DNA of 64,000 nt from Oryzias latipes (taxonomy: Eukaryota > Chordata > Actinopteri > Beloniformes > Adrianichthyidae): the NCBI RefSeq assembly GCF_002234675.1, contig NC_019864.2, forward strand, positions 19,036,582-19,100,581. The letters run 5' to 3'. The stretch's first letter is position 1; each line of letters begins with the position of its first letter. Below are positions 23,629 through 36,244 of the stretch, in pieces. The notes below the pieces were generated by a model. The model was not told where the DNA came from and did not search any database. It was given only the letters and a program-made list of their open reading frames with translations. The translations under genes and the position numbers were made by a program.

Positions 23629-26168
23629 GCCGCAAGCGGCGTTGTATGGCCCGCAGACGCAACCCGCCTTCCACGCCCAACTCTACGCACCACCGCCCTC
23701 ACCGCCCTCACTGCCCACTTTTGATAATGGCTAGTCAAAACGGCATATGCTAATTATGCTAACTATGCTAGCTATGCTAATTTGGCTAAAAGTTTTAGCA
23801 TTGCGATCAGCATCATCAACTGACTCAGAAAAACACATTACTTAAAATGCTAATTATGCTAACTATGCTAGCTATGCTAATGTGGCTAAAAGTGCTAGCA
23901 TTGTGATCAGCACCATCAACTGACTCAGAAAAACACATTACCTAAAATGCTAATTATGCTAACTATGCTAGCTATGCTAATGTGGCTAAAAGTGCTAGCA
24001 TAGCGATCAGCATCATTAACTGACTCAGAAAAACACATTACCTGAAATGCTAATTATGCTAACTATGCTAGCTATGCTAACATAGCTAAAAGTGCTAGCA
24101 TAGCGATCAGCATCATCAACTGACTCAGAAAAACACATTCCTCCATTGATGAGAGCTATATGTCATATGTTGGTAAAAAAAAAAACCTTTTCCAAAATGG
24201 CGGCTTTTTTGTTAATTTTATCTCCATAGCAACCATTTTATGTTTTGGTCCCCTCGAGAGGACGAACAGATTGACGTCAGTTTTGGACAAATCCGTAAAA
24301 GTAAATTTTTTTTTGTCCTTAGCAACAGTGGTTTTATGCTAACCACGCCCACATTCCTTATATGTCCATATCCAGTGTTTTTCAATGTATTCTGTTTCAG
24401 GCATTAATGCATGCATTAAATTTTCACTGTTTAGTATTGAAATGCATGGGAGTTATAACAGTGCGCCACTTTGCTAGCTTGCTACGCGTACGCCGTTCAA
24501 AATCTACAACTTCTAATTCCAACATTTTTTCCACAGTAGCTTGCCATTGATGCCCAAAAAGTTTCGAGACGATCGCTGAAAATTCCAACGACAAGTTTAC
24601 GTTTGAATCTGGTGGTAAAGGTGTTTTTTATAGATAATTCAAGATGGCCGCCTTTTCCCGAGGTCAAAGGTCGACGAAACTCCAGAGGTGATTGTAGAGT
24701 TACGCTAGGGACATGCGCGTCAAATTTCGTGAAAATCGCTCGAAAAAAAGTTCATTTTTCCATATTGTGTAAAAACGCGAAAAACTCAAAATGGCATATT
24801 TTGGCACAAAATGGCCGCCAAACCGTAGGTCGTGACGCCATCACGTAATGATTTCAAAACTTTCTTTGGATATACCCGACAAAGTTATCTGGGTTTCGTT
24901 AGCCGATTCTTAAAAATAAAATCCGAAAAAAAAACTTTTTGCCGAGTCAGCACTTTTTTTTGCGATCGTTTTTTGTTTACCACGGCCGCATTCCTTTATG
25001 GATTTTGTCGTATGTGACATCATTTTGTTCAGTGTGGGCCAGGGTATCGCATATTTCAGTTTCAGGCTATTCCGATTAAATATGTGCGAGCTAGCTAAAA
25101 TGGCGACGGTTGCGAATTCGCCACCCGCACGTGTTTCAAATTCTACAACTTCTTATTCCAACATTTTGTCCACAGTAGCTTGCCATTGATGCCCGAGAAG
25201 TTTCAAAAAGATTGATAAAAATCCCTAGGACGAGTTTTCGTTTGTATCCGTTACTAAAGGTGCTTTTTTATGAAAATTCAAGATGGCCGCCCCTTGCCAA
25301 GGTCAAAGGTCAACAAAACTTCTTTGGTAGTTGTAGAATCGTGTTTGTGGCATGTGTGTGCAATTTCGTGAAAATCGCTTGAACAAAAGTGTCGTTTTCC
25401 CATATTGTCAAAAAACACGAAAATCGCCATTTCTCTGAGTTCGCCACAAAATGGCCGCCAAGCCGTAGGTCGTTTGGCCATCCCATAATGATTTCAGAAC
25501 TTCTTTGGGATATCTCCAACACGCGTGTTTTGGTTTCGTTGCTCTAATTTGAAATATTTTTTTTTGGCCCCATAAGCGATTTTCGGCCCATTCATTTTTT
25601 TTACGGGAACGCTCGCTGTGATGTCATCGACTTCGGGGGGGTGACGTTCTCTTTGCCGAAAATTCATTTTCAATTTATCCCAGATGTGTGCCAATTTTGG
25701 TGAGTTTTCGGGTATGTGGCGGGGGTCAAAATTAAGCTCAAAGACGCCGTTAGTGTGCAAGAAGAATAATAATAATAATAATAATAATAATGAAACGAAG
25801 CAGAAACAATATAGAAGTTTTTGCAGTCAGGTGGCCTATGTATTTCAATGCGGCCTGTCTTTTACTATAGGCTGGGCATGTCTTTTTGGCTTTAAACCCG
25901 TTCTTTGAGGGCTTTTTGGGGCTTTTTTGGTTTTTTGTCGTCATTTTTGCGACTACAATTTTGACGTTTGTGCGTTGGTGTTGTGCGTGTGTGTGTGTAT
26001 TTTTGTTGTGTTACACAATTGTCGTGTCGTTTTGTGCTTTGGGCGACTTTTGACCCCATTTTTTGGCGTTTTGACGCGTTTTTTTGACGTTTTGGACTTT
26101 TTGAGTGTTCGACCCTCGTACCAGTTACAATATGGTCCTTGCACTCTGTGAGTGCTGCGGGCCATAAT
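23629..26168. mobile_element. Repeat element copy 2 (with the full right end)
   Basis: Starts with the same GCCGCAAGCGGC and TATGGCCCGCAG sequence as copy 1 and stays highly similar throughout. Its 100-bp array is two units shorter. After an (AAT)n tract (25765-25790) it continues through a T/G-rich segment to CTGCGGGCCATA at 26155-26166, the exact inverse of TATGGCCCGCAG near the left end. Internal landmarks again lie 639 bp apart (24510 and 25149). Minus-strand open frames of 88 codons occur at the same place in both copies, but no known domain is visible. Confidence 0.85.
23745..24140. repeat. Tandem array of 100-bp units (about 4 copies)
   Basis: Same unit as the array at 21420, again with a 100-bp period (landmark at about 23828, 23928, 24028 and 24128). 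It has two units fewer than the first copy, which accounts exactly for the offset between internal landmarks of the two element copies. Confidence 0.95.
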
Positions 26169-27169
26169 TAGAAAATAAAAGGGAGAGAAGCTACTTTACC
26201 TTCTCAATGAGCAGATTGGCTTACCTGCAATGTTTGACCGGAATTTCTCAAAAATGTTTTTGAATCATTACATCTAACTGTAGCATCTACAAGACATTCC
26301 TGTGATCAACACTGCTTACTTAATTATCTGTGAGATACATGCATAAATACACTTTTGAGTTTCCTTGGACCTATTCAAATCTTAACTAAAGGCACTCCAA
26401 ATCGCAGTTAACTTCACAGTTTATGGGTTTTCATCAGCCTTTAACATCAAATATACAGTACATGTACATTTTTGGACTGTTTTTGCTTAAAGAGTTGTTT
26501 TCTCATTAGACTAATAGTTTTTTATTTTAGCCAAAGTAACTCCCACCCAAAAAAAGCCAAATTGTTCAGTTTTAAGCAAAATAAAGTGATTAAAGGGATT
26601 TTACACAAAGAGGTCGAATTGTGCGCATCCAGCATGCACACTTCCTCCAGTATACAGGCATGCTGCTGGATGACTCCTGCACTCAGTATTGATAAACTTC
26701 CAACTAAAAATACGAAATAGTGAGAGGATTGCGCAGCAGAAGGGTTTACAATAAATAACTGTGCGCTGCAGATGTGAACAACACAGTCTGTGAGATAGGT
26801 GACTCGAAAAGAAACGCCATTCTCATGCACGTGCCCATTCATTTAGGCCTAGTTAATGGAAGACGTGGACGCGCTTTTCCTATTCTGGGGGAATTACGTC
26901 ATCGCTGATCCAGGTATGTGCTGTATGAAATGCTCTTGTGGCAGTTTGCCTTTCGTTGAATCTTGCTACCTTGCGTGGGTCTGTGGAAGACAAAGTCGCA
27001 GGTTTCAAAATAGGCCGTTTTAAAGCCTAATATATTGGGTTCTTTTTTGTTTAAAAATATTGTAATTACTGGAAGATTGCGTGGAATAACAAAATAGACA
27101 TCCAATCTCAGGTTTTATTTACAAAATAATAACAACTTCAGAGGAGTTTAGAGGAAGAACTGTGCGTTT
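26169..27169. other. Flank between the repeat block and cd9
   Basis: No gene recognised. Short open frames on both strands lack domain or splice support. The right end leads into the GC-rich cd9 promoter. Confidence 0.5.
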
Positions 27170-27360
27170 TGACCGCATGCAGCCGTGTGGGGGCGGGCCA
27201 CTACGCGCGCACTGCGAGACGTGCGGGAGCGCCAGCGCGTCGGCCAACTGCCTGCCTCGTTCTGCTCACTGATATCTAAAAGAAGAGCCGATCTCCCCCT
27301 CCAACGCCAGCTGGATTTAAAGGTTTCAACAGAAGTCAAGCGGATCGTCCGAGCACCACC
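27170..27360 (+). promoter_or_regulatory. cd9 GC-rich promoter and 5' UTR
   Basis: A short CpG-rich block in AT-rich surroundings, with GGGGGCGGGCC (a GC box of the Sp1/KLF type) near 27188 and several CGCG steps. It ends at the ACCACC-ATGG Kozak context of cd9. No clear TATA box is visible, which fits a broadly expressed gene. Confidence 0.6.
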
Positions 27361-30300
27361 ATGGCAGCTTTGTCCGGCGGAGAGACGTGCGTCAAATATT
27401 TGATGTTCGCCTTCAATCTTGTCTTTTGGGTAAGGCGGAACTAACATAGATTCTCACGCTCAACGCGTCTTGTTTCTATGCAGCCGCGTAACTGTGAGCA
27501 GGTTTTGCGCCAAAATAAAATAATGGATCATGTTATTTGGTGTCAGATCACCTGGTTACGCAGGACTTTGTGATTGATGCTAGTGTGCACCACAAAATGC
27601 GAATTATCCCAATGTGTGAGGAACAGTCTACAGAATAATCCCCAGTGGCCAAGTGACCCACTTCCATGGCACAGAATGTAGGACCCACTAGAGATTGCGC
27701 GCATGGCATTCAATACTCGCATCGAGGAAGGGGGCACACTTTAGTCTAATACAGAATTGAACCAAAGTGATATCAATTAAGACTGAAAAAGCTTATGCTT
27801 TAAACAGTCTGTGTGAAATCTATAAATATTTAGGACATGATCTGTAGCCTAAACCTACAAGGCGTGCCATACCATGCGGTTTCAGAGACCGCATGGCCTT
27901 TTAAGAACATTTCTAATTTGTGCAACTAAATATGGAATCACTCTTTCATTATGGATAGTTTCCCACAGTGTCCCCACACATGTAAATTTTAAAGCAAATC
28001 AGCTGGCAGTAATTTCAATATCTATTTTTGTTTGTGCTGTGTTTATCGCCATCCAGCATAGTGTTTAATATGATGTGAGATTTTAGTGTGTCTTAACTTC
28101 AACCGTCTCGGCTGCAAGAAAATCAGTACCTGAAGGGTTTCACTGGCTAGATAATAAATAAGGCGCATATAAACCTGCAACAAAACAAAGGAAGGAGAGA
28201 GAGGGGCCAACATGTTGCTGTAAAGTTTGTGTTAAAGCATTTTTTTTCCTGCCACTCCCACGAACTTCATGCCAATCAGGCGGGTGGAGGCAAAGCTTTC
28301 ATTTTCCTATGGAGCCCCAAATTGTTCATAATTGAAAGAATAAATTTGACCTCGTGCAATCACACAATCAACCAATAAATCTCTCATAAATATATCAAAA
28401 GATCATGCAATTGTGAAAAACCTGCACACAGATTTTAAACTGGCCATTATATTATTACATAATTTTATTTTGCTTTGAAAAACCTGTTCATTAAAATATC
28501 TATTTTTAAGCATGTTGAATATTATTATATTTCTATGGCCTTTTCCCTTTTTTAAATATTTGGATTTCAAAATCGATATTTCAAGAATACAAGGAAAATT
28601 GTCTTTAACCTCTTAAAGTTAAACATTTACTGTCCCGCACAGACTGTTGAACTCTAACAGTATAATAAAGCATGAAGAAAGTGCACTCAAGAAAAAACAA
28701 AAAGAAAATGATATCCACACCATCCACTGTGGAGTGGATGGTGTGGTGTCTCTACTTAAATTTGTCGGTTTCACAGCACTTTTACTGAATTTAGCATCAT
28801 CATTATTTATAAGTGGGAAAATCACTATTCTAAGGATAAAAAAATGCATTTTTGGATGATGGATAGCTTCAAAACTTAACAGGAAATTATTTATCCCAAA
28901 AGAGGTTCCTGGTTGTTGGTGTTGGTAAAGGCCATCCTGGATTGAAAGCAGGACAGAAAGAAGCCGCAAGTGAGAACAGATTCCAGACGGAGCCCATCAG
29001 ACAGCTGCTGACAGTTGTCTGATTATATTAACTGATGTCGATAGCGTGAATCATACTCTATTGTTCTGTAGACAAAAACATGCTTTTGTTTTCAGCTTGC
29101 AGGCACTACTGTTTTAGCCATTGGCCTGTGGCTGAGGTTAGACCCACAGAACAAAGTCCTTCTGGAGGAAGAGAATTCTCCATATGCTTTCTACGCAGGT
29201 AAGATGCAAGTTCCCTTATTCGTTTGTTATGTGAACCGTAGGCCTCTCTGTATTCTTCACTGTGCTGTAATGTTTGTACATGCAGGGGTCTACGTACTGA
29301 TTGGTGCTGGAGCTCTTATAATGGTGGTTGGCTTTCTTGGTTGTTGTGGAGCAATCAGGGAGTCACCCTGCATGCTAGGAGTGGTGCGTACATTTTCTTT
29401 CAAAACTGGTTTTAATACATATACTTGAAACCTTGTGAGCTTGATAACACTTGTTTGATGTCCTGTGGATTTATTATCTAAAATTTGAAGCACATGCCTT
29501 GATCAAAACTGTCTCAAGGCCACAAAAGCGTATTTAGATTCTCTGTGCTTGCTCCCTCTAACTTGACTCATCAGGCCATAATCTTCTTGAACTAAATCTC
29601 TCCAGAGGAGGGGCCTGTGATAACAGGGTTTCGCTACACTCAGCTGACCTCGCATGCCCACACATGCGCACCAAGAGCAAGCACCCAAGCGTGCAGAGCA
29701 GGCAACAATCAGCTGAAAAGATCTTTTTCCTGTCTTTACACAGTTCTTCTTCTTCCTTCTCATCCTCTTTGCCATTGAAGTAGCCGCTGGAATTTGGGGA
29801 TTTTCAAACCAAACCAAGGTAAAGTTAACAAGGAAAAATAATGTGTTGAGAGTGTTGGTATGATTAGAAAAAGTCCAAGCACTGGCACAACACGTTTAAA
29901 GTCCCACTACAATCATGTTTTGATCAATTTTGTAAGCATTCCCAGTGGTCTTATATTTATGATTAGGCTGTTTTGAGACAAAAATCATTTTTAAAAAACC
30001 TGCGTTGTTTCCTTGGACATAGTTTCTGCATAGAGGCAGAAGTTTATCAAAAGAGGTTGTGGGCGGGACTGTTGGCACAGAATAAGCCTGCGCTCATTTC
30101 TTATTAACCTTTTGTTTATACTCCCTCCCACTAGGTTCCAACCCAAAGCTAAAATTAGCAGTCGAACAAAAATGGCGCGCAATATCAGAGTAATCCAGCC
30201 GTACCGTTTTGAGTCATATGGCAGCTGGGACGAGCAAAACAAAGACGTTCATGCATCTATTTCTCTACAAGAGGATGAATCAGGACGGAGGGAAACTGCA

Positions 30301-32225
30301 TTTTTGTATCTGCTCCTGAATTGACACAATTTGAATAAAGAAACACTAAAAAAATGCAGTTTTAATTTTAATCATCTCTATAAATGTCCTCCATAAGATA
30401 AATGCTCTGAGAACATGTTAAAACCAACAAAAACACAATTTTCATCAGAGTGGGTCTTTAAAGCTCTCTCCATGTGCAATGTACCAAATACATCATTTCA
30501 GTTTAAAATCAGATTAATTGCAGATTGTACTTTGCTCTTTGTATGCTGGTGCAGGTAGTGGAAGACATATCAAGCTTCTACATGCAAACGTACAAAGACT
30601 ACACGTCTACAGGGGATGAGCGAGTCAAAGAAACACTGCGACTGATTCAAGCACAGGTAAACTGTATTTGAACTGTTTCTGCTTCATTTAAATCTGCTTA
30701 GACAATGGTCCGAGTAAATACTCAATCTTGATTGGCTACTGGGTGTGGATTTAAAAGTGACAATGGCCAGTGATAATGTGCACCTAAAAAAGAAGTTCCG
30801 GTCACGTAGCCCAAATGTTCTATATCACTACGCTGGCTTCTTTGAAACAAACTTTTGCTTCATTTTATGGACAAAAACAAGCGGTAAGAGGTGAACTGTC
30901 TCTCTGAACTGATGCTTTATTTAACCTATAATGACCATCAGCATGTATATTGCAGCTGTTACCATGACAACATGCCAAACCACGTATCCGGTACGTTGCT
31001 TTTTTGTGATTTAAACCAAAAAAATAAAAAGAATAAAGTACTTAAAATTGATTGAATTTTTTTTAAGTTACCATAAGCGGGATAATGGCTTTTGTAGTGT
31101 CCATTATCAGAAATTAACAGTTTCCGCAAAAGCAAGGCTTCCCCGTCGTCCGTTAATTTCTGATGATGGACACCTCGTCCACCATTATCCCTTACTTATT
31201 TCCTGTGTTTTACTTTTTTTTTTTATACAAATACTTGGCTATAAGAGAAAGAAAGAACCCGAATCGCTATCAACTGAAGTTTTTGCCCCTGCAAAAAGAA
31301 ATGGCATAAGCTGACTCCGAAAGCGGCCGGAAAATATCCTGATACGCCGAGGAAGATAAATGCTGAGAATAATTATCATCCGGAGAAGGTTTTTAATGTG
31401 AATGAAACCGGTCTCTTCTGGAAGAAGATGCCCACTTACACTTAACTGATGAAGGAGGAAGTACGGGCTCCTGGTTTTAAGGCACAGAGTGACACTCCTA
31501 ATGTACAGACTATTGCTCTGTATTTAAAAAAAAAAAACCTTTATGTTGAATTCAATTACAAGGTTCTTTAATAAAGGTTTTACAAAGCATCAAAAGTATT
31601 TCAGAAGTGTTTTTGATGAGTAAGAATCAGTGACGGACATTCCTCGGCCGCAAGGTGGGGGGTGGTTCTCCATAGTCACGGATGTCTCTGGTCCCCAACC
31701 CCTGTGAATAAGGGGGGGGGATACTGTACTTCTCTGTAACTGGACCTGCTTGTCACATTCCTACAGCATGTCTTATTAGTTCATCATTATTTTTGTTTGT
31801 TTACAGCTAAAATGTTGCGGCCCAGGAAAAGATACGGACGAATCTTTTAAAGAAACTTGCCCTCGTGGAGAACCGCTTGAAGAACTGCTCATTAAGGTAC
31901 CAGTGTGTTTGTGTGCGATTTAGTTGTATTAAGGATAAATAGAAATGTTATTTTTACCATGGTAATTTGTTACAGAGTTGTCCAGATGCTATTGAGGAGG
32001 TGTTTGACTCTAAATTGCACATCATCGCAGTAGTAGGCATCACCATGGGAGTTGTTATGGTGAGAAGCAGAAAAGAATTCATAAAAACTCATGTGTCGGA
32101 TGTTTTCTGGAGTCTTCACAATCCAGAAATAACTCATTCGGACATATGACTTTTTTCAGGTGTTTGGGATGATCTTCAGTATGCTCCTGTGCTGTGCCAT
32201 CAGAAAGTCTCAGGAGGTGGTGTGA
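27361..32225 (+). CDS. cd9: CD9 tetraspanin (8 coding exons, 228 aa)
   Basis: Four-pass plasma-membrane organiser involved in adhesion, fusion and exosomes. Exons read as 27361-27429, 29096-29198, 29286-29383, 29744-29818, 30555-30656, 31807-31896, 31976-32059 and 32160-32225. They join in frame to 228 codons, the length of human CD9. Features: TM1 near [24 protein letters not shown] after TM2, TM3 [20 protein letters not shown], a large extracellular loop with the CCG motif (LKCCGPGKD) and two more cysteines (TCPRG, SCPD), TM4, and the C-terminal tail [11 protein letters not shown], close to the mammalian tail. The start has a strong Kozak context. Whether it is the cd9a or cd9b fish copy cannot be told here. 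AATAAA occurs at 32847-32852. Confidence 0.93.
28715..28746. repeat. Perfect 14-bp hairpin in cd9 intron 1
   Basis: CCACACCATCCACT at 28715-28728 and its exact reverse complement AGTGGATGGTGTGG at 28733-28746 are separated by GTGG. Confidence 0.95.
29896..30462. mobile_element. TTAA-flanked inverted-repeat element (MITE-like), cd9 intron 4
   Basis: Begins TTTAAAGTCCCACT and ends GTGGGTCTTTAAAG. The ends are imperfect inverted repeats flanked by TTAA, as in piggyBac-like or Kolobok-like target sites. It is about 567 bp with no coding capacity. A related copy in the same orientation lies at 41505-41958, sharing GGACATAGTTTCT, GGACTGTTGGCA and GAACATGTTAAAA. Confidence 0.75.
31074..31194. repeat. 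Imperfect palindromic repeat, cd9 intron 5
   Basis: Left arm 31074-31118 (GGATAATGG ... GTGTCCATTATCAGAAATT) pairs with right arm 31152-31194 (GATGGACACC ... CCATTATCC) over about 43 nt with a spacer of about 33 nt. It could be a short foldback element or the joined ends of a deleted transposon. Confidence 0.75.
31300..31728 (+). pseudogene. Tigger (pogo-type) transposon fossil, cd9 intron 5
   Basis: A decayed frame reads [20 protein letters not shown], the conserved catalytic stretch of Tigger/pogo DDE transposases, followed by MP and then stops. About 220 bp downstream the sequence GGTCCCCAACCCCTGTGAATAAGGGGGGGGATACTGTA matches, in reverse complement, the terminal inverted repeat of fish Tigger elements and ends at a TA dinucleotide. 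Only the 3' part remains. Confidence 0.75.
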
Positions 32226-32846
32226 ACCTACCTGAGGTCCCTGTTGTTGCATGATGTCATTCCCAAAGACACGCGACTCTCCACTGCCAAAAAGAATCAC
32301 TGCTTGTTTGAAGGGGGTAACCCTATTAATATAATGCATCAGTTATAACTGTGCTTCTGATATAATTGTGATGTGTTTCTGCGCTCAACTTTAGCGAGGG
32401 TGTTATCTGTGCTTCAATGGCAGAGGAAAACACAAATGCGTAATTTTGCGGTCATCTGAGTGATATCCCTGTCTATTTTTTAAACTCGAAACAGTAGGCT
32501 TGCAGTTGGAGACAAGTCCCAAGACAGAAACAGAAAACCAAACGGGACACACTGCACATTTACCAATGATTTGTCTGAAATCATTTACGACAAAAACCCT
32601 CTCAATGATCTTGGTGTTAGAGTAGGATTTTGATTACAACAAAGTGACGACTTCTCCTTTAACCTGATCTCATTTTAATGGCCTTTATTCTTCTTTCCCC
32701 ATATTTTTTAAACGTTCATGTTGTTTTTGTACTATTTGGCAATTATATCGGTACTTGTAGTTTGATCGTGTTTTGTATTGTCCTTTTTATTTGACAGTGA
32801 GTTGATTTATACTATGTACACAATGTTTCACAAAATGAAAGTACCA

Positions 32847-32868
32847 AATAAACTACGAATAAATAAAA
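32847..32868 (+). other. cd9 polyadenylation signals
   Basis: AATAAA at 32847-32852 and overlapping AATAAATAAA shortly after, about 620 bp past the cd9 stop codon. Confidence 0.7.
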
Positions 32869-33801
32869 GTTGAGTACACAAACTTCCAGCGCTGTGCAGC
32901 TCCTGTCTTTGAAGAGTGAAAGGGTGTGGGTGCCTCAATTTAAGAAAAATGTTTCCCATCACACGAAAAGGGGAAGGCCACCCCTAACTGCATTCACAAG
33001 TCTTTGATGTTGCGATTATCAGCTATGACTCATACAGAAAATAAACAAAAGCAACGCTGCCTTTGTTTCTGAATTCCTCCGTTAATTTGTAGGGGGAAAA
33101 TGGTGATCAGGACGAAGGATGCACAGTAAAAGTAAACAGTGAAGTGGATGGAAAGTAGCAAGTCTAGTTATCGTCTGAATGACTCACCGTTTCCCGCCTC
33201 AAAATAATAACGAATTGCCTTTACGTTTCTATGATTACAGCCAAAGGAAGCACACTATAATTTAGCTGCTGACAGTTGCGGCTACCCTCCCAAACATCTC
33301 ACCCCCGCTGTGCAGATAAGGCTGATTATTAAACGGTTGAGTGTCGTCGGTCAATGTGTCCATGTTATTTTGCCTTTACCTTAACTTGAAGGGCCACGGA
33401 CAACGAGGAAAAAATATGAAGAGGCAAAAATTCTCAGGAAATCATTATTTCTGCAGCCTACTTTGTTCTTTAATCTTTCAAAACAAAAGTTGCAGTAATA
33501 GTCAGATCCAGCAGCCAGAATGCATCAATCACAGGTACTTATTCAGTATGCAGAACATATTTATATCTTCAGCATCAATCTCGGCGTACCTCTGCCATGT
33601 CTTATACGTGCCAGTGCCAGAGCGTAGCGGCTTACTTTCAGCCCTGCATTTCATTTATAACAAGATCACAAGTCAAATTCAGATCAGTATTAGTTACGCT
33701 TTAATAATCCATAAAATAAAACTATTAAAATATAGCTGTACACATCTGTAGAGGGAAAATATTTTTCAGCTGTATGATTGTCTGAGGGGCCGATGAGAAT
33801 C
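32869..33801. other. Intergenic between cd9 and bbs10 (convergent)
   Basis: The 3' ends of cd9 (plus) and bbs10 (minus) face each other across this stretch. No further coding or repeat feature is recognised; part should be bbs10 3' UTR. Confidence 0.6.
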
Positions 33802-35854
33802 TCAGTCTTCTGCTTCATCCTCTGTGCTGGCCCGAGAAAAGATTGTGTGCTTCTTTGATTGTGTGTGTAATGCGGTGCGTGTATGCAGCACCGTGTCCAC
33901 TCGGAGAACACTGGTTGCACACTGGACCACAGCCAAAATCAGCTGGTATTTACAGGTGACAGATTCGAGGCCCAAGTCCACCATGGGCCCTGGCGTTGAC
34001 TCTTTCAGTCCGAGGCTGAAAGGGTTAGAGGGATTTTGGACTAAACTCATAATCCTGGTTTGAGCCTGCAGAAAAAGTTTTGGACTGTGGGAGTAAATCT
34101 GGCGAGGAACACTCAAGAGGGCGTTAGCCAGGAGCTGCGAAACAGAAGGAAGTCCGTTTGTATCACTGGAAGGATTCGGGAGGGCTCTGCTCAAGAGAAA
34201 TTCAAATGTCCCTCCTGCAGGTATTACACAACCTGGCTCAAACACACACTTCTTAAGACCATAGGGTTTGTTTGCTGTGCTTTGGAATGTAGGGGTCATA
34301 TCTAAGGAGGCGGTGCCTTTGTCTGATTGTAAGGTCCCACGTGATGCTGTAGTTTCACTTGTGTGCTTGGGCTCCCAGGTGGTCATTAGCATGCACACGG
34401 CGTCACGTATTGCACATATATATTGGTCTGTCTGCCCCTCTCCAGGGCCGCAGATCACAAGGCTGCAGGGATTTACTTTGCTACTCTTTGGCGACTCACA
34501 GAAAGCCACCTGCACATACCTGTTAAACACAAAAAAAATCAGCTGTCAATCAAAATTGGTGCCAGAAAAAGAACAACAGCTTATTAAATAGAGCATACAT
34601 TCGTGTCACTGGTTTGTTTTTGTTTTCAGGTTAAGAATAATCAACATTTGTTTACCTGTGGCCTCCAAGTAGGATTGGTCGACAGAACGAGAGTGCGGCA
34701 ACGTGCTCTAGCTGAATGGTGCAGCCGCGTGAAACCGGTGTGACCCCACTTAGCTGCACAAAGAGAGACAGCTCCTCTTCACTGACACACTCCACGAGGC
34801 TCATGTGTGCCTGTGTGGCTAATGCCACGGCCGCATCAGACTGCTTCACAGCTGACAAAAGCAGAGAGACGCCCAAACTCTGCAGCTCCGCAATTACGCT
34901 CTCCAGTGACCTCTCTGTCCAGGCGCTAAAATGCACAATACTGCTCTCCGGAGTTACCCCGCCCCCATAGCCCAGCTTCAGCACGTCTCCTGTACTCAGC
35001 AATATTGGCTGCATGTAGTCTGTGAAAACGACCACTTTTACTGGCTGCTGTTTGCTTGGGAGGCACGGTGTAGCAAAATCTCTGTGAATCACCTGCCCTT
35101 CGATTAAACGCGAAGAGCTGACAGGGAAGCCGGAAACAGGCGTATGAAGAGCGGGGAAGTTATCACTCAGAAACTGAAATGAGATGTAAGGAAGGTCACT
35201 TTTATACTTCCAGCGATTGAGCATTTCGCACGTAAGTTCGCTTAAATAGCTACAGTGCACATGACTAACACGTGTGTGGAAGAATGAAGCCAGAAGTAAC
35301 CTGCCGCTGTGTGTTGTGAAGTCTTCAAGTGACACACAGAATCCATATGGGACAACGTTTACGGCAATAAGGTCATCCAGGTCTGATGACACAAGTTCCA
35401 GCAGTTTGTTGGCGAAGTATGGAGCAGCAGCAGCCTTTGCGGCTTCTGTGAAGCCATACGCGTGAGACGCACTGGGCCCTCTGCTCGTTGCTTTAGAAAT
35501 CCCTCTCAGTAACGATGCCAGAAGCAGGATAAAGGTTTTAGATCCATCGCCTGTTCCTCTGCTGTGTTTCCAGACACTCTCCACCACCACCCTAATGAAA
35601 GAAACACACAGCAATGTCAGACGGGGGAAAGAAATGGATCAAACTAAGGGGATTTGTACTGACCTGGCCAGAGGATGCTCCAGATGCAGCGCAGAAAGAA
35701 TGCATGTGCCACTACGGCTCAACATCGCCTGTCCTGTGTCTCGGGTAAAAAGCACCTGGCCTCCCTCAGGACCGAAACTACGAAGGACGACTGCCTCCAG
35801 AGCTGAAACGATTTCTAAGACCTGTTCCAGGGGAAGACGCTCTGATGGAGGCAT
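33802..35854 (-). CDS. bbs10: BBS10, chaperonin-like Bardet-Biedl syndrome protein
   Basis: Group II chaperonin-related protein that helps assemble the BBSome at the cilium base together with MKKS and BBS12. Exons read as 35664-35854, 34656-35591 and 33802-34519, joining in frame to about 614 codons, shorter than human BBS10 (723). The N-terminus has SFGPEGGQVLFTRDTGQAML and ALHLEHPLAR, matching the family, and TGDGSKTFILLLASLLRG keeps the chaperonin GDG motif. The middle exon carries the divergent apical region (VVVFTDYMQPILLSTGD), and the last has CSLVICGPGEGQTDQYICAI as in BBS10. The start ATG lies a few bases after a good acceptor (CAAATCCAG), so a noncoding 5' exon lies upstream. A longer start at 35902 would cross that acceptor and is less likely. 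Confidence 0.85.
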
Positions 35855-36244
35855 TCTCACACCCTGGATTTGACAACATAAAGAACAGATTCTCGCTTTC
35901 AAAAATGAAACAGTCCATAGTGAGACACACTTTACAGTTTTGACTGCATCAGGTAAAGATCTAACAAATATTTTAGAAAGTTACCCAGCGGGACATGCAT
36001 AAAGAATAGCTTTATTAGCTATTCTAATCAATCTTTTAGCACCTCAAGCTGTGCTAATAGGAGAACCACTTTTTATAAATATTTGGTCTTCAGGACAATG
36101 CAGATAAATGATTTCAAACGACCTACATTTTAGTGGTGTAAGGTAATGTAAGTTTTTTAATCACATATTATTATAATTAAAATTACTTTAAAACTCAATT
36201 AAAAGACAATAGAGCAAATAAAAGTCTTTCATAATGATCTAAAA

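Noticed and set aside
21600-24140. 100-bp tandem arrays as a CRISPR array
   Set aside because: The genome is vertebrate and the units are contiguous with no variable spacers.
25927-26151. Open frames on both strands in the T/G-rich end of the repeat element
   Set aside because: Low-complexity T/G sequence produces open frames by composition; no domain is visible.
31048-31314. 88-codon plus-strand frame as a gene
   Set aside because: It spans the palindromic repeat and the edge of a Tigger fossil within a cd9 intron.
35639-35902. Longer bbs10 start at 35902
   Set aside because: It would read through a good splice acceptor just before the ATG at 35854, and the extra residues have no family match.
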